From Hoplostethus atlanticus (Eukaryota; Chordata; Actinopteri; Trachichthyiformes; Trachichthyidae), in the NCBI GenBank assembly GCA_034670405.1, contig JAXDDX010000011.1, positions 443,001-507,000 on the forward strand: a DNA stretch of 64,000 nucleotides, given 5' to 3'. Positions 11,145 through 24,200 of the stretch are shown here, piece after piece. Position 1 is the first letter of the stretch. Every line of letters starts with the position of its first letter. Below the pieces are notes generated by a model, which was given only the letters and a program-made list of their open reading frames with translations, was not told where the DNA came from and ran no database searches. The position numbers were made by a program, and so were the translations under genes.

Positions 11145-14100
11145 GTAAGTACGCCTATAGCGAATGACTCAAATCAATTATTAATGTACTTTCAAGCCAA
11201 ATAAAAATGTGTCATTAACTTTAGTATTAGGATTTAGGATTACAAGTAACACGTGAATGAGTTACATTAAGCTGTGTTTGTCAGTGTTGTCTGACTTCAT
11301 AGCAAATAGTCAGGCCTATTATACTTCCTACAGCCTCATGGGGTCTACTCACTTATTTTTGGACCTGAATGGCCAACTCACCCCAACTAATATCTGTTTT
11401 CCTTGATTTGGATTAAAATGTACAGGGCGAGGTACAAGCTAGGCTGCTGCATCAGGATATTTCATGCCTTTCTTTACTTTCTTTGTATATTTATAAAAAC
11501 AAGGGCATGATGTCTAGTAACTGTAGATTTATATGGTAAATCATTCATGCTATATATTAAAATGTATTACTCTGATAACCTTGATAATAACCTTGACAAT
11601 TAGTCCAAATTGTGCATTTAATAAGAATGATGTAGGTTTACAGCAACAGTAACCTAGAAATAATTCTCTGATGAGAGTACCCTACAGCCATAACCTCCTT
11701 AATTCCCTTGCATATGTTTATGATGTTACTGACTTGGCAAGCACTTCCAAGGGCTTGCCCCAATCCTGTTTGATTCAGGAGAGCACATCTCATTCTATTA
11801 CTGTATCTGGGTCATGGTACCACTGAAAAAATAGCTATAAAAAGTATCCACTTTGGGCCAAAATACAGGTACACTCACCTCTAAATTACCTCAATATACC
11901 ACAGCAACACCCGTGGGAATTCAAATATATAAAGTCATATACCTCTGTGTCATCAAAATGGCAAGCACTTTGTCTTACCTCCAACCTAGCTTGGTTTATG
12001 TCATGCGGCAGCAACTATTTATGTCACCTCCACATACATAGAACTATCAAACCACTAACATACTCGAGATGTAAAACCCAATGTATTCTTTCCATTGGCT
12101 CCAGACAGCTGTTTATTAAGCTCTCATATTTCTGTCACAGAAATGTTCTCTCTCTCTCTCTCTGTGTCTCTCTCTCTCTCCCTCTCTTTTTTTCCTCTCA
12201 AGGGAATTCAGCCTTACATGTGATAGTACCATGAGAGAATCAGATTAGCGCTTTTGTGCTTCCGTGGGCGTGTACTGTCTGTTTGAAGCAGAGGAGTATT
12301 CAGAGCTTTTGCCATGTTCTGCTCTGAAATGCAAAAATGCAAGTGCATCTGCAATCTCAGTGGCAAAATGAATTCTTCAAAGGGGTTGTCAAAAACAGCA
12401 ATGCTATTAAAATAGCAATTAAGGCATACATACATATGAATTGGGCTGTTACAAAGTAAATAAAGTTAATGAACGACATTCCTATGCATGCTATGAGACT
12501 TTGATGATTTACAGTGACAATCATTCAGAGGAAAGTCTAAATTAATTATAAGCCTCTTTGGTTTAGTAACCCATACACTTTTCATAATGATACATGAGAC
12601 ATGGAGAAGGGGAAGTCTGTTAATGAAGGCCTGGAAAGCAGCTCTTTGCTGCCATGAAAGAGTGGTACTAAAGTCACGAAAGGTCAGACAAGTGGAAAAT
12701 GGTGAAGGCTATTGCTGCTAATTATCTTTATGCTTCCTACAATTTAATCTCAATTCCTATTCAATATATATAGTTAGTATTCTGTTGATTTTATCTTGCC
12801 AACTGAAAGGGCTTTTTAAAAGTTATCCATTAGGCATGTTTGTCACCATGAAACAAGACTGCAGTATCAGAATATACAGATCTACACGACACAGGCCTGT
12901 CTTAAAATGCTCAACATTTGCAAATTCTCAAGTGATCTAATCTAATATAATCTAATCATTGAAATTCTACTTGTAGACAAATGATATATAATCCAAATGA
13001 TTAAGTTTTCCCATTCAAAGAAACTCCCAGTGTGTGGCATACTAAACCACTCACATGATACCTCCCTACATCAAACAGGAGAGCCACACACAGACAAATA
13101 ACCATGACATGACAACCATAATTTGCTGGATCCAAAAAGAGGACAATTTGGGTGTATGTACGTATATTTATTTACACGGTCTGAAAACAAGCATATTAGA
13201 AAATGAATCCCATATGAAGCGAAAATAGTGCTCTGGAAAATAAACAAATGTGTTTTATAATTCATTGAATGGTCAGGTTCATATCATTCTGCAAAATTGG
13301 CAATTTTCTGTTCATAAACCTAGTGACAAATTCTTGACAAATAGATATTCTGTATTACAGCTAAATCCATCAATGAGGCCAAAGTTTCTTCATATAGTCG
13401 TAATTTTACCTAAATATATAAATATACACCAGAGTATCTTGCTAACAAACTGATTGCAAATACCAGCAATTTATTCAGTCCTCCAATTTACATTGCTGTA
13501 AAGTTTCATAGATCAGACAATTTGGTGTCTAGTCTAGATGTTCATAGAAACAACAGTCAAGTGTAATTGATAAGATGAACGCTAGAAACTTTGGTTATGG
13601 AGAGCTTGTTTAGAAATCTGCTCCTGCACACCACCTTGGTCCTATCCTTTACCTTTCTGTGATGATGAAGCATTGTTACTTTACAACCGAAATACCCAAC
13701 GGGGGTTTGGCCACCGATTACATTAACCTCAGACTCGCACCTGGTCCCATCTGGTCACACTGTTGTGTCACCGCCCGCGGGTCCCTGACAAAGCGACAGC
13801 GTGTACCTGAGGGAGATGGGAAGGGACAGCGAGTGCCTCTACTGTGGAGAGCCATTTAAGAGTATAGGATTTAGCAATGCCTGGCTGGCTAAGTCTTTCC
13901 ATCTTCAATTCAACACCAGCAGTTTACCAGTTTTGCTGCAACAGTAGATACCAATGTACTACAGTAATTCATAGAAAACATCCATGCATTTTATAGCAAA
14001 TATTAGAGAATGGATGAGGCAAAGATCTCATGTAACCACTGCTGCCACATGGGCCATTTTCCAAACAAAGGCAGGATCTGTTTGTCATCTTGAAACCAAG

Positions 14101-17100
14101 CTGAAAGGGGGAACGCATTGCAGAGATGAAACCAGCAACTGCCTTTCAAAAGCAGTGTGGGGAGAGACAGTGCTAAGGCTGAGATAAAACCAGCGTGATA
14201 TTGCTTAAGATCCACTGTCAGGCCATTTGCAACATCGAGGCCTGGGAGCCCCTACTGTGTAGAGACATAGATTTAGACTTCCCATGGCAGAGTTTAAAAC
14301 ACATCCAGATTAGATCGTTTCAAGGTTGACTTGTGAATACAGCTAAAAATATCAAAGGCCATGTATTGAAATAGGCAAAATTCAAAACACCTATTATAGC
14401 CTTTATCTGTTTCAAATGAATATATTTTACACAAGACTAAGGCACTAGGGAATATTAGAATAGTATTACACTTTAAGTGGACCTTAAAACTGTCACAAAC
14501 TTCAAATAGCATGCAGTAATTGAGACTGAAATATGATCGATAACACCAGGATACAGAGTCCATCACATTGGTAAACCCACAGTACTGTCTTGAGTGTTCG
14601 AAGCACTTGAATGAATTATGTCATCAGAGTTTCATTATGACAATGTTAGGGAACCAATCTGAATAAAATGCTGAGCACTCACGTCAGGCTTGACATTGTC
14701 AGTACATGTTTAGCGACAGCTGCCTGTTTCTCTAGCTAGGGCATTTACTGAGCCATAGAGCAACAGTGTATTACATCTCATACATATGCCCAGGGAGCTT
14801 TTCAATTACACCTTTATGTTTTGTTTTTTTGTGGAGTGTTAGAGTGACTGGAGCCATTCAGGGTGGGTCACTGACTCTACCATAAGACTTTCTAGAATAA
14901 AAGCCTGCACACTTTCTGTTACTGAAGTACAGTAGTACAGTAGTAACTATACTACTACATTAATCAGCTAGATACAAGATCCCCTTGTCCTTTTTTTAAT
15001 CCAAGTTCAAATAGAGCTCCTTTCCACGTGGCTTGTCAGCCATTCAGTGATCCACTACCACTTTAGCTATCTCTGCAGGGATTGGGCTGTGTGTGCCTCT
15101 GCGATCTGGTGGGCTTTGGCTGTACTCTAAGATTCATCCTGACTCTACAGCCACGTCCCGAGAGGGTGTTAGCATTTGTTCCCCCCGACGTGTGGCTCAT
15201 GGACGGTGACCTATTGCTGTTTGATTTCAGATCTTACAACCCCTCTTGAGTGGGGCTACTCAGGACACGGGGCCGAAAATAAATATTGAACACTCCCCAA
15301 AGACACTTATTACTGCAGAAGGGAACATCAAACAAAGCTAAGTTAGAAGAGAACACTTGGAAACACCGGGAAGAGGCGTGAACGTTATAATTGATATTTG
15401 CACAAGGAAATCACAGAGCGGCAGTGTTCATCTGTTGCCTGCTCTTGAGCCTGCCCAATCAAAGCTAACCAACAATGATGAGGCTCACATTGCTTTCTCA
15501 ATTAAACGTCTAAAACACTGAATGCTTTATAGCTTTGTGGATGAATGGCAATGAGAGCAGTTTTTAAAGTTGGATTCAACTAGAAAAAAAAAACATATCC
15601 AGACATTTCAAGTTCAAAATTAATTTGTCCTGCTCAAGTGCCTGCCATGGAAACATATAGCAACAGGGCAGTAATGCGTTAGTGATGATTCATGGCCTCC
15701 TTCAACCGAACGGTCACTTGCTCCATCAGCAGTAAATGACCTACAGATGTTGCATCATAAAGAATCCCTGCTTTTTTGCCCATGTGTGGATGTCTCTAAC
15801 CCCCATTACCTAAAGGACAATGAGTTTAAAGAGAAATGAATGTGTCCTTTCCTAAATAAATGTTATACCTGAGTCGGAGGAATGTGCACTGCAGGATACA
15901 CGCTCGGGGCAATGAAGGCGTTATTTGCTTGCTAGTTAAAGATGCAGAGCTACCCTGACAAAACAAATGGATATCCTTACTATTCTGGCGTGTATACTGT
16001 GGATAACTCACTTACTTGAAATGTTCTGCAATGAAAACAGTGGCAGGTCGCCAAGTTACTGTAAGGTTGTTCAGTGTGGGCATTTATGTACAGTGATGTA
16101 TTGAAAAATAAAAAAAGAACATAATCCTGATACTTGTCAGAGGCAATATGTGAGGAGGGATTTGTCAACTCTGTAAAATAAAGAGGCGCATGTGGCTTTG
16201 GTAAATTTGTACTCACAGCATGTCCTGATGTAAGTGTATTGTTGATTGATAGAAACATACCAGAATTATGATCATGAAATGTTCCTGAGACAAAATTAGC
16301 ACGTAATTAGTAATATTACACCTACTGCATTTAGACGCTGCCAATGCACAAGGACACAGAAACCATTAGTGTAAATAGATGTATGACTCATTCTCCACAG
16401 CCCTCAGAAGACAATTTGTACGTGACTCTCTTAACCTGTGTCTATCTTAACACGTTAGGACACCTACTTCCATAAAGAAGCTTCTCATCAACTGGACAAA
16501 ATGAGACAGACATGACCTTTTAGCCCCATGAGATCAGCGTTAGCAACAGCCAGTCAGTCCACAGCTTGAAACATTAATTTCCTCTTACTTTCTCTATTAT
16601 CAGGGAACCATTAGTCTGACTTCCTGTTCAGCTCAGTCCAGTGGCGGCTGGCCAATAGAGGGCGCTAGGGCGCCGCCCCACCACTCCCCACATCCTAGAC
16701 TTCATTGAATAAGACTTTAAAACTTACTTTCTTTTCTTTTTTTAAATGATCGACGTAAATATTATATAGTTAGTGAGTAGAATGTATAATCTGCAATAAA
16801 ATGTAGATTAAAATTGTTCTACGTTGTCTAAAGTTACTGCTAGGTCACGTATTTCCGGCCTGGGGCGCAAAAATCTTTGCTCATTGACTCTCGTTATAAG
16901 TAGTACATGCGCAGTTCACTCCTCTCAATACAAGAGATAGGAGCTTTCGTGCGCCCCACCAACGAACTGCGCATGTACAAACAGCATTTATCTGAATGCT
17001 GCTGATTTACACACCACCAACCACTGGTTGGCAGCAGAGAGCGAGTGGCTCGTGGTACATCTGACATAAAATGCGCCAGAATGAGACAATATACTCGGTC

Positions 17101-18213
17101 GTTTTCAAGGAGCTGGTTTAGTAGGAAGGCTTGGCTAACTGTATGTAGTGACACCAATGCTTTATTTTACTTTCCCTGCACCCTTTTTCAAACGACAGGT
17201 CTCAGACCCAGCATGGATTCAGACAGGTTTGAATGATTTAAACCACATATCAGAAAAATCAAAAGCAAATGTTTGGGAAAGTAAACATAGCTGCTCAGCT
17301 TGATGAAGGCTACAGGATAGGGATCTGTAAGCATAATGAAGAGGTTGACAAAAACAGGCACATCCTGTCTAAAATAATAAACTGTGTCAAGTTCTGTGGT
17401 GCCATAGAGTCATTGAGAAATGTGCATCTCTCAAGGAGAGAAGGGCAAAATTTATGTACAAAAAGTTTAAGCCACAAGGTGGCAAAGTCATATGGCTTTG
17501 AGCCAGTTCACTCAGCTTTTTGATGGCACTGGGTATTTCAAATGTAATACCATATTAATTTATTTTTTTCTTAAATGTTATTTTCTATTAGGTCTTACTG
17601 TGTTCATAATTTTCTGCCATTGTCTCAGGGTTTTGTGTTGTCAGATTTCTTTTGCACTTATCGAGGCACTTTTCGCTTACTTTAGTCTTTCACTATTACA
17701 TATTGTAGTATTAAAGATAATTATTATAAAGAATTTGCACTAATTGAAGTACCTTAACTTACCTTAACGCACGTTTCATTACAACAAATGTTCATTCAGC
17801 TCAGCAAATACAAATAAAGGCCTTTTCATTTATTTAAATACACTGATGATACCTTAGTACATGTTTGTTTGATTTTTGGTATAGCCCCCCCTGGAGAAAA
17901 ATGCACCAGCCGCCACTGGCTCAGTCTCTCCCCTCCACTGACCAATCTATGAGCATGTCACGAGCCTAAGGAGCTGTGAGCCATGCCTGTGCTTGACCCT
18001 GACCCCTCGGGGTTTATAGTGCCATGCAGGCTGAAATAGGGAGACATTGATAAGACTGATAGCATGACGGTGACGAGAGATGGTGACCTCCCGCAATGTC
18101 ATTGGTTGAGAATTGATTGTCATTTTGATAGTATGTGTGATCACTCACCTATGCAACAGAACATGGAAGGCCATTATTGATGGTCGCCGAGATAAAATAG
18201 AGGGAAGTGCAAG

Positions 18214-18262
<49 letters not shown>

Positions 18263-21200
18263 CAGGTGAGTGGAATGAAAGTGCAAATCATTTGGAATAG
18301 CTTCCAATTTCATAATTTTCTCTTTCATCTTTTTCCAAAGTGCACTTTTTGAAGAGATATTTTCCTCTATATGCCTTTGGCTGTCATTTCAAGATGACTA
18401 TGCTTGTGCCCAATCATAGCTTTGCAAATACTAACTGGCTGCACATCCTTCAATTTTCTTCTTTATATTAGACTGCAACTAAAAGCTATGACTTGGAATT
18501 CTGCTATTGGTAATTGATAGTTCGAGGTATATCAATGTCTGCTGTATTGTAGGTTAGAGATTATATTTAGGCAGGACATACCTGCATCAGTGTATCCTTA
18601 TATGCCATATATTTGTCCCCTGATCTCATCCTTCTTCACATACTTCACAGAGCAAGACATAAGAATCCCCCCTCACTTGACCCTCTCCACATTGCATCCA
18701 TTGCTTTCTGTGACAACACACAAAGTCCATTAGACCTGCATCAATGACAAAATCCCTGAGGAGAGCCTCCAGGTTCCCTCTAGTCTCTATCTGGTCAACC
18801 AATCCCATCTTACCTATCCATTTGACCCGAGTGATTGCTTGGAGACTGTAAAGCTGTACAGGCCCTCTATTGGATCTGTCACCCTCTGTTTCTCTTGCCC
18901 ATTTGCTTCCCAGGCTTTTGTACCACTCTGTAATCAGCTTGTCCACTGGCAACTAAATCATGATAGATGGCTGCAAAGTGACAGGGTGAACAAATGCGGC
19001 CCTGTCCAAGGGCGGCAGACATGAAATGGACACCCTGGTTACTTTTAAAAAGGCCAGTCTGTCAGGTGTAAGAACAATGCTGTTTGGAGCGAATTGGAAA
19101 ATGCAAAAAGTGAGACACATTTACAAGGCAGTGAAGCTGTAGCTTCGTAATAACTGCAATCCATTTATGCAGCAAGTAGCGAAATAAGCTCAAAGATAAA
19201 TGTAACATTTACTCAATATTTATTCATTTGTAGCCTAATTATTCAGTCAGAGAAGTTGAAATAGTAATGTTGTCACCACAGGCCTCCCCTCAAAACCCTA
19301 CTGTCAAAATGTTGCACAGCCTCCAAAAAATGCAAAGACTTAAAGGCAGATATGTGTAAAATAATCATTGCACTGTACATGCTTGTGTTTTTTGTGTGAC
19401 CCTCTGAAGGAACATGTCCCATGGTCAGATATTTACAATCTGACATTTGCAATTGCCAGGTTTGAGAGCTATACTCGCAAAGTGCCACCCACCCTGTTTA
19501 GACCAGGAGAGTAAATGGAAGTTGACATGCCACAAATCATTCTGCCTCATTCAGAATACAGTAAAACAATTTAAGTGTGATGGTGATTCCAGTGTATTAT
19601 GTATATAAAGCGTGAGACAGAGGTCTTGTGTGTGATAAGCTTTTGGTGATGGTTATTCTGGTGGCTTAGTGGTCTAATGTGCCCTCCTGGGAATGCTGTG
19701 TAGCCGTGTAGCCAAGCCACATCGTTCTGCTCTGTTTCCTCACTCCCTTCACTGACATATCCACAAAACCGACGCTAAGTACTTTGAGAGTATGGACTGG
19801 CCCTTCTCTTTTATCTAAAAATAAACAGCTACGGTGAGTTGAGAGTACCAATGTAATGCATGAGTGTTTCTAGGTGGAGTGTGGACACAAATGTCCTGGA
19901 TAATTCAATATCTAGAGATCAGTGTTGGACTCATTACTCAAACAAGTAATTATTACTTATTACTTTACTTTACTCCCGTGGAGCAGTAATTTATTACACT
20001 ACTTACTTTACATTACTTTATGTTATGCCTTCCCAATCAGGAGAGCTCGCTTGTGCACGCCTGTATGAATGATCACGTCAACAGCAGCATAGCTAAAAGG
20101 CAGGGAAACATTTCTGCAGCACAGGCTGTTAATCAAAAGAAACATGGGAAGCACAGGCTAGGCAAAATCAAAATGAATGAATGACAGACACAATCTTTAT
20201 CAACTTTCTTAACCTCAGGTCACAATAACAGGTCCCACGTTAGCCTTCTCATCATAAATTCATTGGATTTATAAAACCCTGTTTACGTGTGTTCACACAT
20301 GGTTTTTCCTGATGAATCTCAATCATCCTGAAAGTGTGTGCACAAGCATGAGCCTTCTGACCATAAACACAATTTACCATAACTGGCTTCCAACACACCC
20401 TTTTTTTTGCCAACTCACACATTCTCACTGCCCATTTGATTTTTATAAATTCCAAATTCTGTGTGGAAAATGCACACTTTTTGTGTACTGTATACACATC
20501 GTTTGTACATTTGTACATTTGTACAAGTCCACTACCCAGAACTCTTTGTTTCATCATTCATCAAAAATGAATATACATTTTTATTCAAATGATATTTCTC
20601 AAATAAGATTACATACATTACACATACATTAAAAACAAATAATTTAATTAATAATTGCAAATATTTTTCAAAGTTAAAGCAGTAGCAGTAGTGACTAAAT
20701 GAATATAGTCCTCTATGGACTATATTCATTTAGTCAATATCCTGTACTAGTTGTTAAAAGACCAAAACAAAAAAGAATGAAATATATGGTGTGACAACAA
20801 TTTGAGGAAACCCTACCACATGGTGTGCGAACAAGATATTCTGATTTCAATTTAATACAAGCATTTCTCAAATATCTATACATCTATATAGCTATACATT
20901 CACTACATACTACAAAAACATGTATCAGAGCTTTTATCATGTATAAACACAAATCTAGATGCACTGGATAAAACAATACTGGACCTGGACATGGCAGTGT
21001 ACCCTGGATTCTCACATTACAATACCTTCCACAGCATTGCCACCCCTATTCTGTTTCCTTTTCGTCAGACCGGCCACCTGCTCCTGTCAATGTGTCTGTC
21101 ATGCACCTGCGGGCCGACTCGGCAACGGTATCCTGGGAGGTTCCAGAGGGAGATATAATCATTGGCTTCTCCATCTCACAGCAAGTAAGTCCTGTAGGTC

Positions 21201-24200
21201 TCTGAAGCAAACCAGGGAAACCATGGAAAGATCAGCAGAACAAAACTCAAAAAAAAAAAAAAGCTGTGGCCATTGTGGTTTGGCACTGAACCATCATTAA
21301 GTCCCTTTTGGCAGACCACCCAGCCAATAGGCAGTATGAGGAAGTGCACATCCATTTTCTACTAAATCACAGTTCTTGACAGTCTTCCTATGAGTAACTG
21401 AAGAAAGTATTTGTTTGTAGTAGAGAATTTGTGTGCTCAGCAAATATTCATCACACACTGTTTATCCCTTGCTTAGTATACTGAGGGAGTAGTAGCACAT
21501 ATACACAAGACCCTTGGTGAATAAAGAATTGTTTTCACCTGGATGCATATTGTAAGCACCCCATAAAACGCTTTGCTTAGCATGGAGAAAAGATGACTTA
21601 ATTTGTGTGCTTGATTTGTCAAGAGGAAACAAGGTTGCAGGGTAAATGCACATATCAATACCTGCCAAACTGCATTTTTCAGGATGAATAAATATCAATG
21701 GCTTAAAATAGGCAAACGGATGAATACTAATGCAGAATGATGGAATACCATTTAACTACAGTAATCATACTTCTGCTTTATGGAAGTCAATACATTATGC
21801 AGGCATTTAACTCTGCTGTTCACTCAGTGTGAGTGATGGATTGTACGCAACATCTAAACTTCGCTCATTACAGCTGTTCATCATGTTACACATCTGAGAG
21901 TTGCCTTGAGTGTATATGGCGGTTTAATCATTTCATTATTCATTGCTAAAAGATAGTAACGAGTTTCTTTATCAGATCCCGCAGTCAAGCAGGGCCATAA
22001 AAAACATATAACAAGACATCTGGTCCAAAGCCACTCCAAGTGCAGATGAGCTAGAGAGCCCTGCATACAAATAGGAGGAATAATCTCTCACAGTTTATTG
22101 GTTTTGATAGCCCCAATAACATTCTCAAAGTCAAAGACAAAGACTCACACATAAAGCCTCAAGGAACTCAAGGAATTTGGCACAATTTCGACTTTACAAC
22201 TTTTCAATTTCCAGTCAAGACACCATCGGCATAAATGAACTGCCATATATGTCATATATCATAGAGGAATAACCTTATAAAATACTTATCTAGACCTCAA
22301 CTCTTAATGTAGGTATCCCAAATAAAGAACATGCAAAAATAAATATGATGAACAGCCTGTTTCGGGTGCTGCCTCAGCATCTCAATTACATTTAGGTCAT
22401 GACTTTGACTTGGCCAATACAAAAACTAAACTTCAATGACAATCCCTCAAGGAAGATGCCAGAGACTGATCAGTGGCTATAGGAGATGTTTCCTCCAAGT
22501 CACTGCTGCTAGTTATTGTTTGGAGGAGTTCACATATAGATTAGTTTTTGTTAAATAAACCAGGTTTGTTAAATAAACAATGAAAGTATATCATTTATTT
22601 GTGCGTGTTCTTTATTTGGGATATCTTCATTAAAGATATATTCAACATTAAATCCCGTTTTTTGAGCTGTTAACATATTTGTATGTCTTCTATATGGTGA
22701 AACCTATCAAAACCTACTGGACATAAATTTAACATTGCAGATATAATTTCAGCAGGACGATTTAGGGGTAGTATGAGCTAAGTGGGCAGAATTTTTAAAT
22801 GAAGCCCCCGACTGGAGATGGGCAGATACATTGAGTGAAAGTGCCCTGAGACTCAGCGTCACTCTCCATAGTAGCTAGTGAGTAGGCAGTTATTGAATAT
22901 GTTGTCAAATGGATGTGTCAGAGGTGCAGAAGTATCTGCTGGGCAGAGACAGACTGAAACCTGAGACTTTCCGGTTAAAAAATGGTCTATACACTACTAC
23001 TACCCAACATATCCATTCATTTTTCTATAATGCAACTATCCATGTCCGTCCTTTCTATTGACTCTATCCCTCTTACAATCCCCAGAGGCAGGACGGCCAT
23101 ATGCAGCGATTTATCAGGGAAGTCAACACCACCAGCCGGGCTTGCGTTCTCTGGGACCTGGAAGAGGAGACAGACTACATCATCCAGGTCCAGTCGATTG
23201 GCCTCTATGGGGAAAGCCAAGCCAGCAAGAAGGTTCATTTTCTCACCCTCAAGAAGTCCGACCGCTTCCCCTCCAACAGCTCCAACCAAGGTATGCTGCT
23301 CTGACACATGAGTATTAACAGTTCATGTCAAAAAGAATAGCTTCATTCCAGGTTCTCGACCAGTAACAAGGATTTTTTTTTCATATGAACATTTTTTTTT
23401 CAGTGAGAGTGGGGCTAAATGTTTTCTCAAATATAACTCATAAAGCACTCATGGTGGCGTTTTATAGGACATTGTTAAATGCTTACTAAATGTAGGTTTT
23501 TCCACTGCTGTGCCATTATTTTTATATTTACAAATTTACAAAAAAGACCTGTACATACAAATCATAGTATTGAGTTGAACACATAACATTAACCTTTTCA
23601 AACTTCGTTGAATGTTTCACTCTATGGGACTCTGGGTGTGGGACTCTCTATGGGACTCTGGGTTTCTACTTTTTAAAAAATATTTATTTACTATGCAACA
23701 TTAATCAGGAGTGGCTTTTTCCTATTGAACTGTTCTTGGACGAGACATCAACATTGCTGCTAAACGTAGAACTACACTTTTTTCATTGTGCTGAGTTTTT
23801 CATCAAGAAAACTGCTGGGTAAGTGGATGGGTTTCTACCTGCCTTGGACAAGCACCATAATATGGGGAGCTTTTATTCTCTGGCTACCCTTTCGCTTGTT
23901 ATTTTTTTCAACACTGCAAAAGGTCCTAAGCTAACGCACCAAAGTGAGCTTTCCTTCCTGGCTGTCTACAATATCATTCATCACCACCTCTGTGGACATC
24001 AACCCATATAACACTTGTAAGAATTTTATTTTGCAACACGTCTTTGTCTCTGTGCTGTTTTTAATGTTTCATATTTTTTCTTTTTATTTATTTGTATTTC
24101 TATTTTATACATGTGTTATTGTTGTGCAGCATCTTGTAACATTTGTTTTGAAAGTCAGCTGTCCAAGGAAGCAAGGGCACACAAATACCAGACATCATAG

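Larger units (their letters stand above)
11145..21068 (+). other. fndc4: fndc4 intron 1 (9.9 kb)
   Basis: It contains a CT-rich microsatellite at 12147-12192, a GC-richer patch at 13690-13860, a hAT-type element at 16639-17918, a (GA)n tract at 18218-18258, a tRNA-SINE-like block near 19655-19845, a repeat block near 19920-20035 and a perfect hairpin at 20692-20736, each listed separately. The remaining sequence shows no recognised gene. A 108-codon open frame on the minus strand at 18626-18952 has no family resemblance I can name. Confidence 0.7.

Noticed and set aside
18626-18952. 108-codon minus-strand ORF in fndc4 intron 1
   Set aside because: No domain or transposon family recognised and no splice signals tie it to a gene. 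Kept only as a remark.
20692-20736. Possible microRNA precursor
   Set aside because: The perfect 20-bp stem with a 5-bp loop is too short and too regular for a typical pre-miRNA, and the loop is too small.
22982-23318. Alternative frames over fndc4 exon 3 on both strands
   Set aside because: Shadows of the real exon: only the frame starting at 23086 gives the FNIII sequence and matches the phases of the neighbouring exons.
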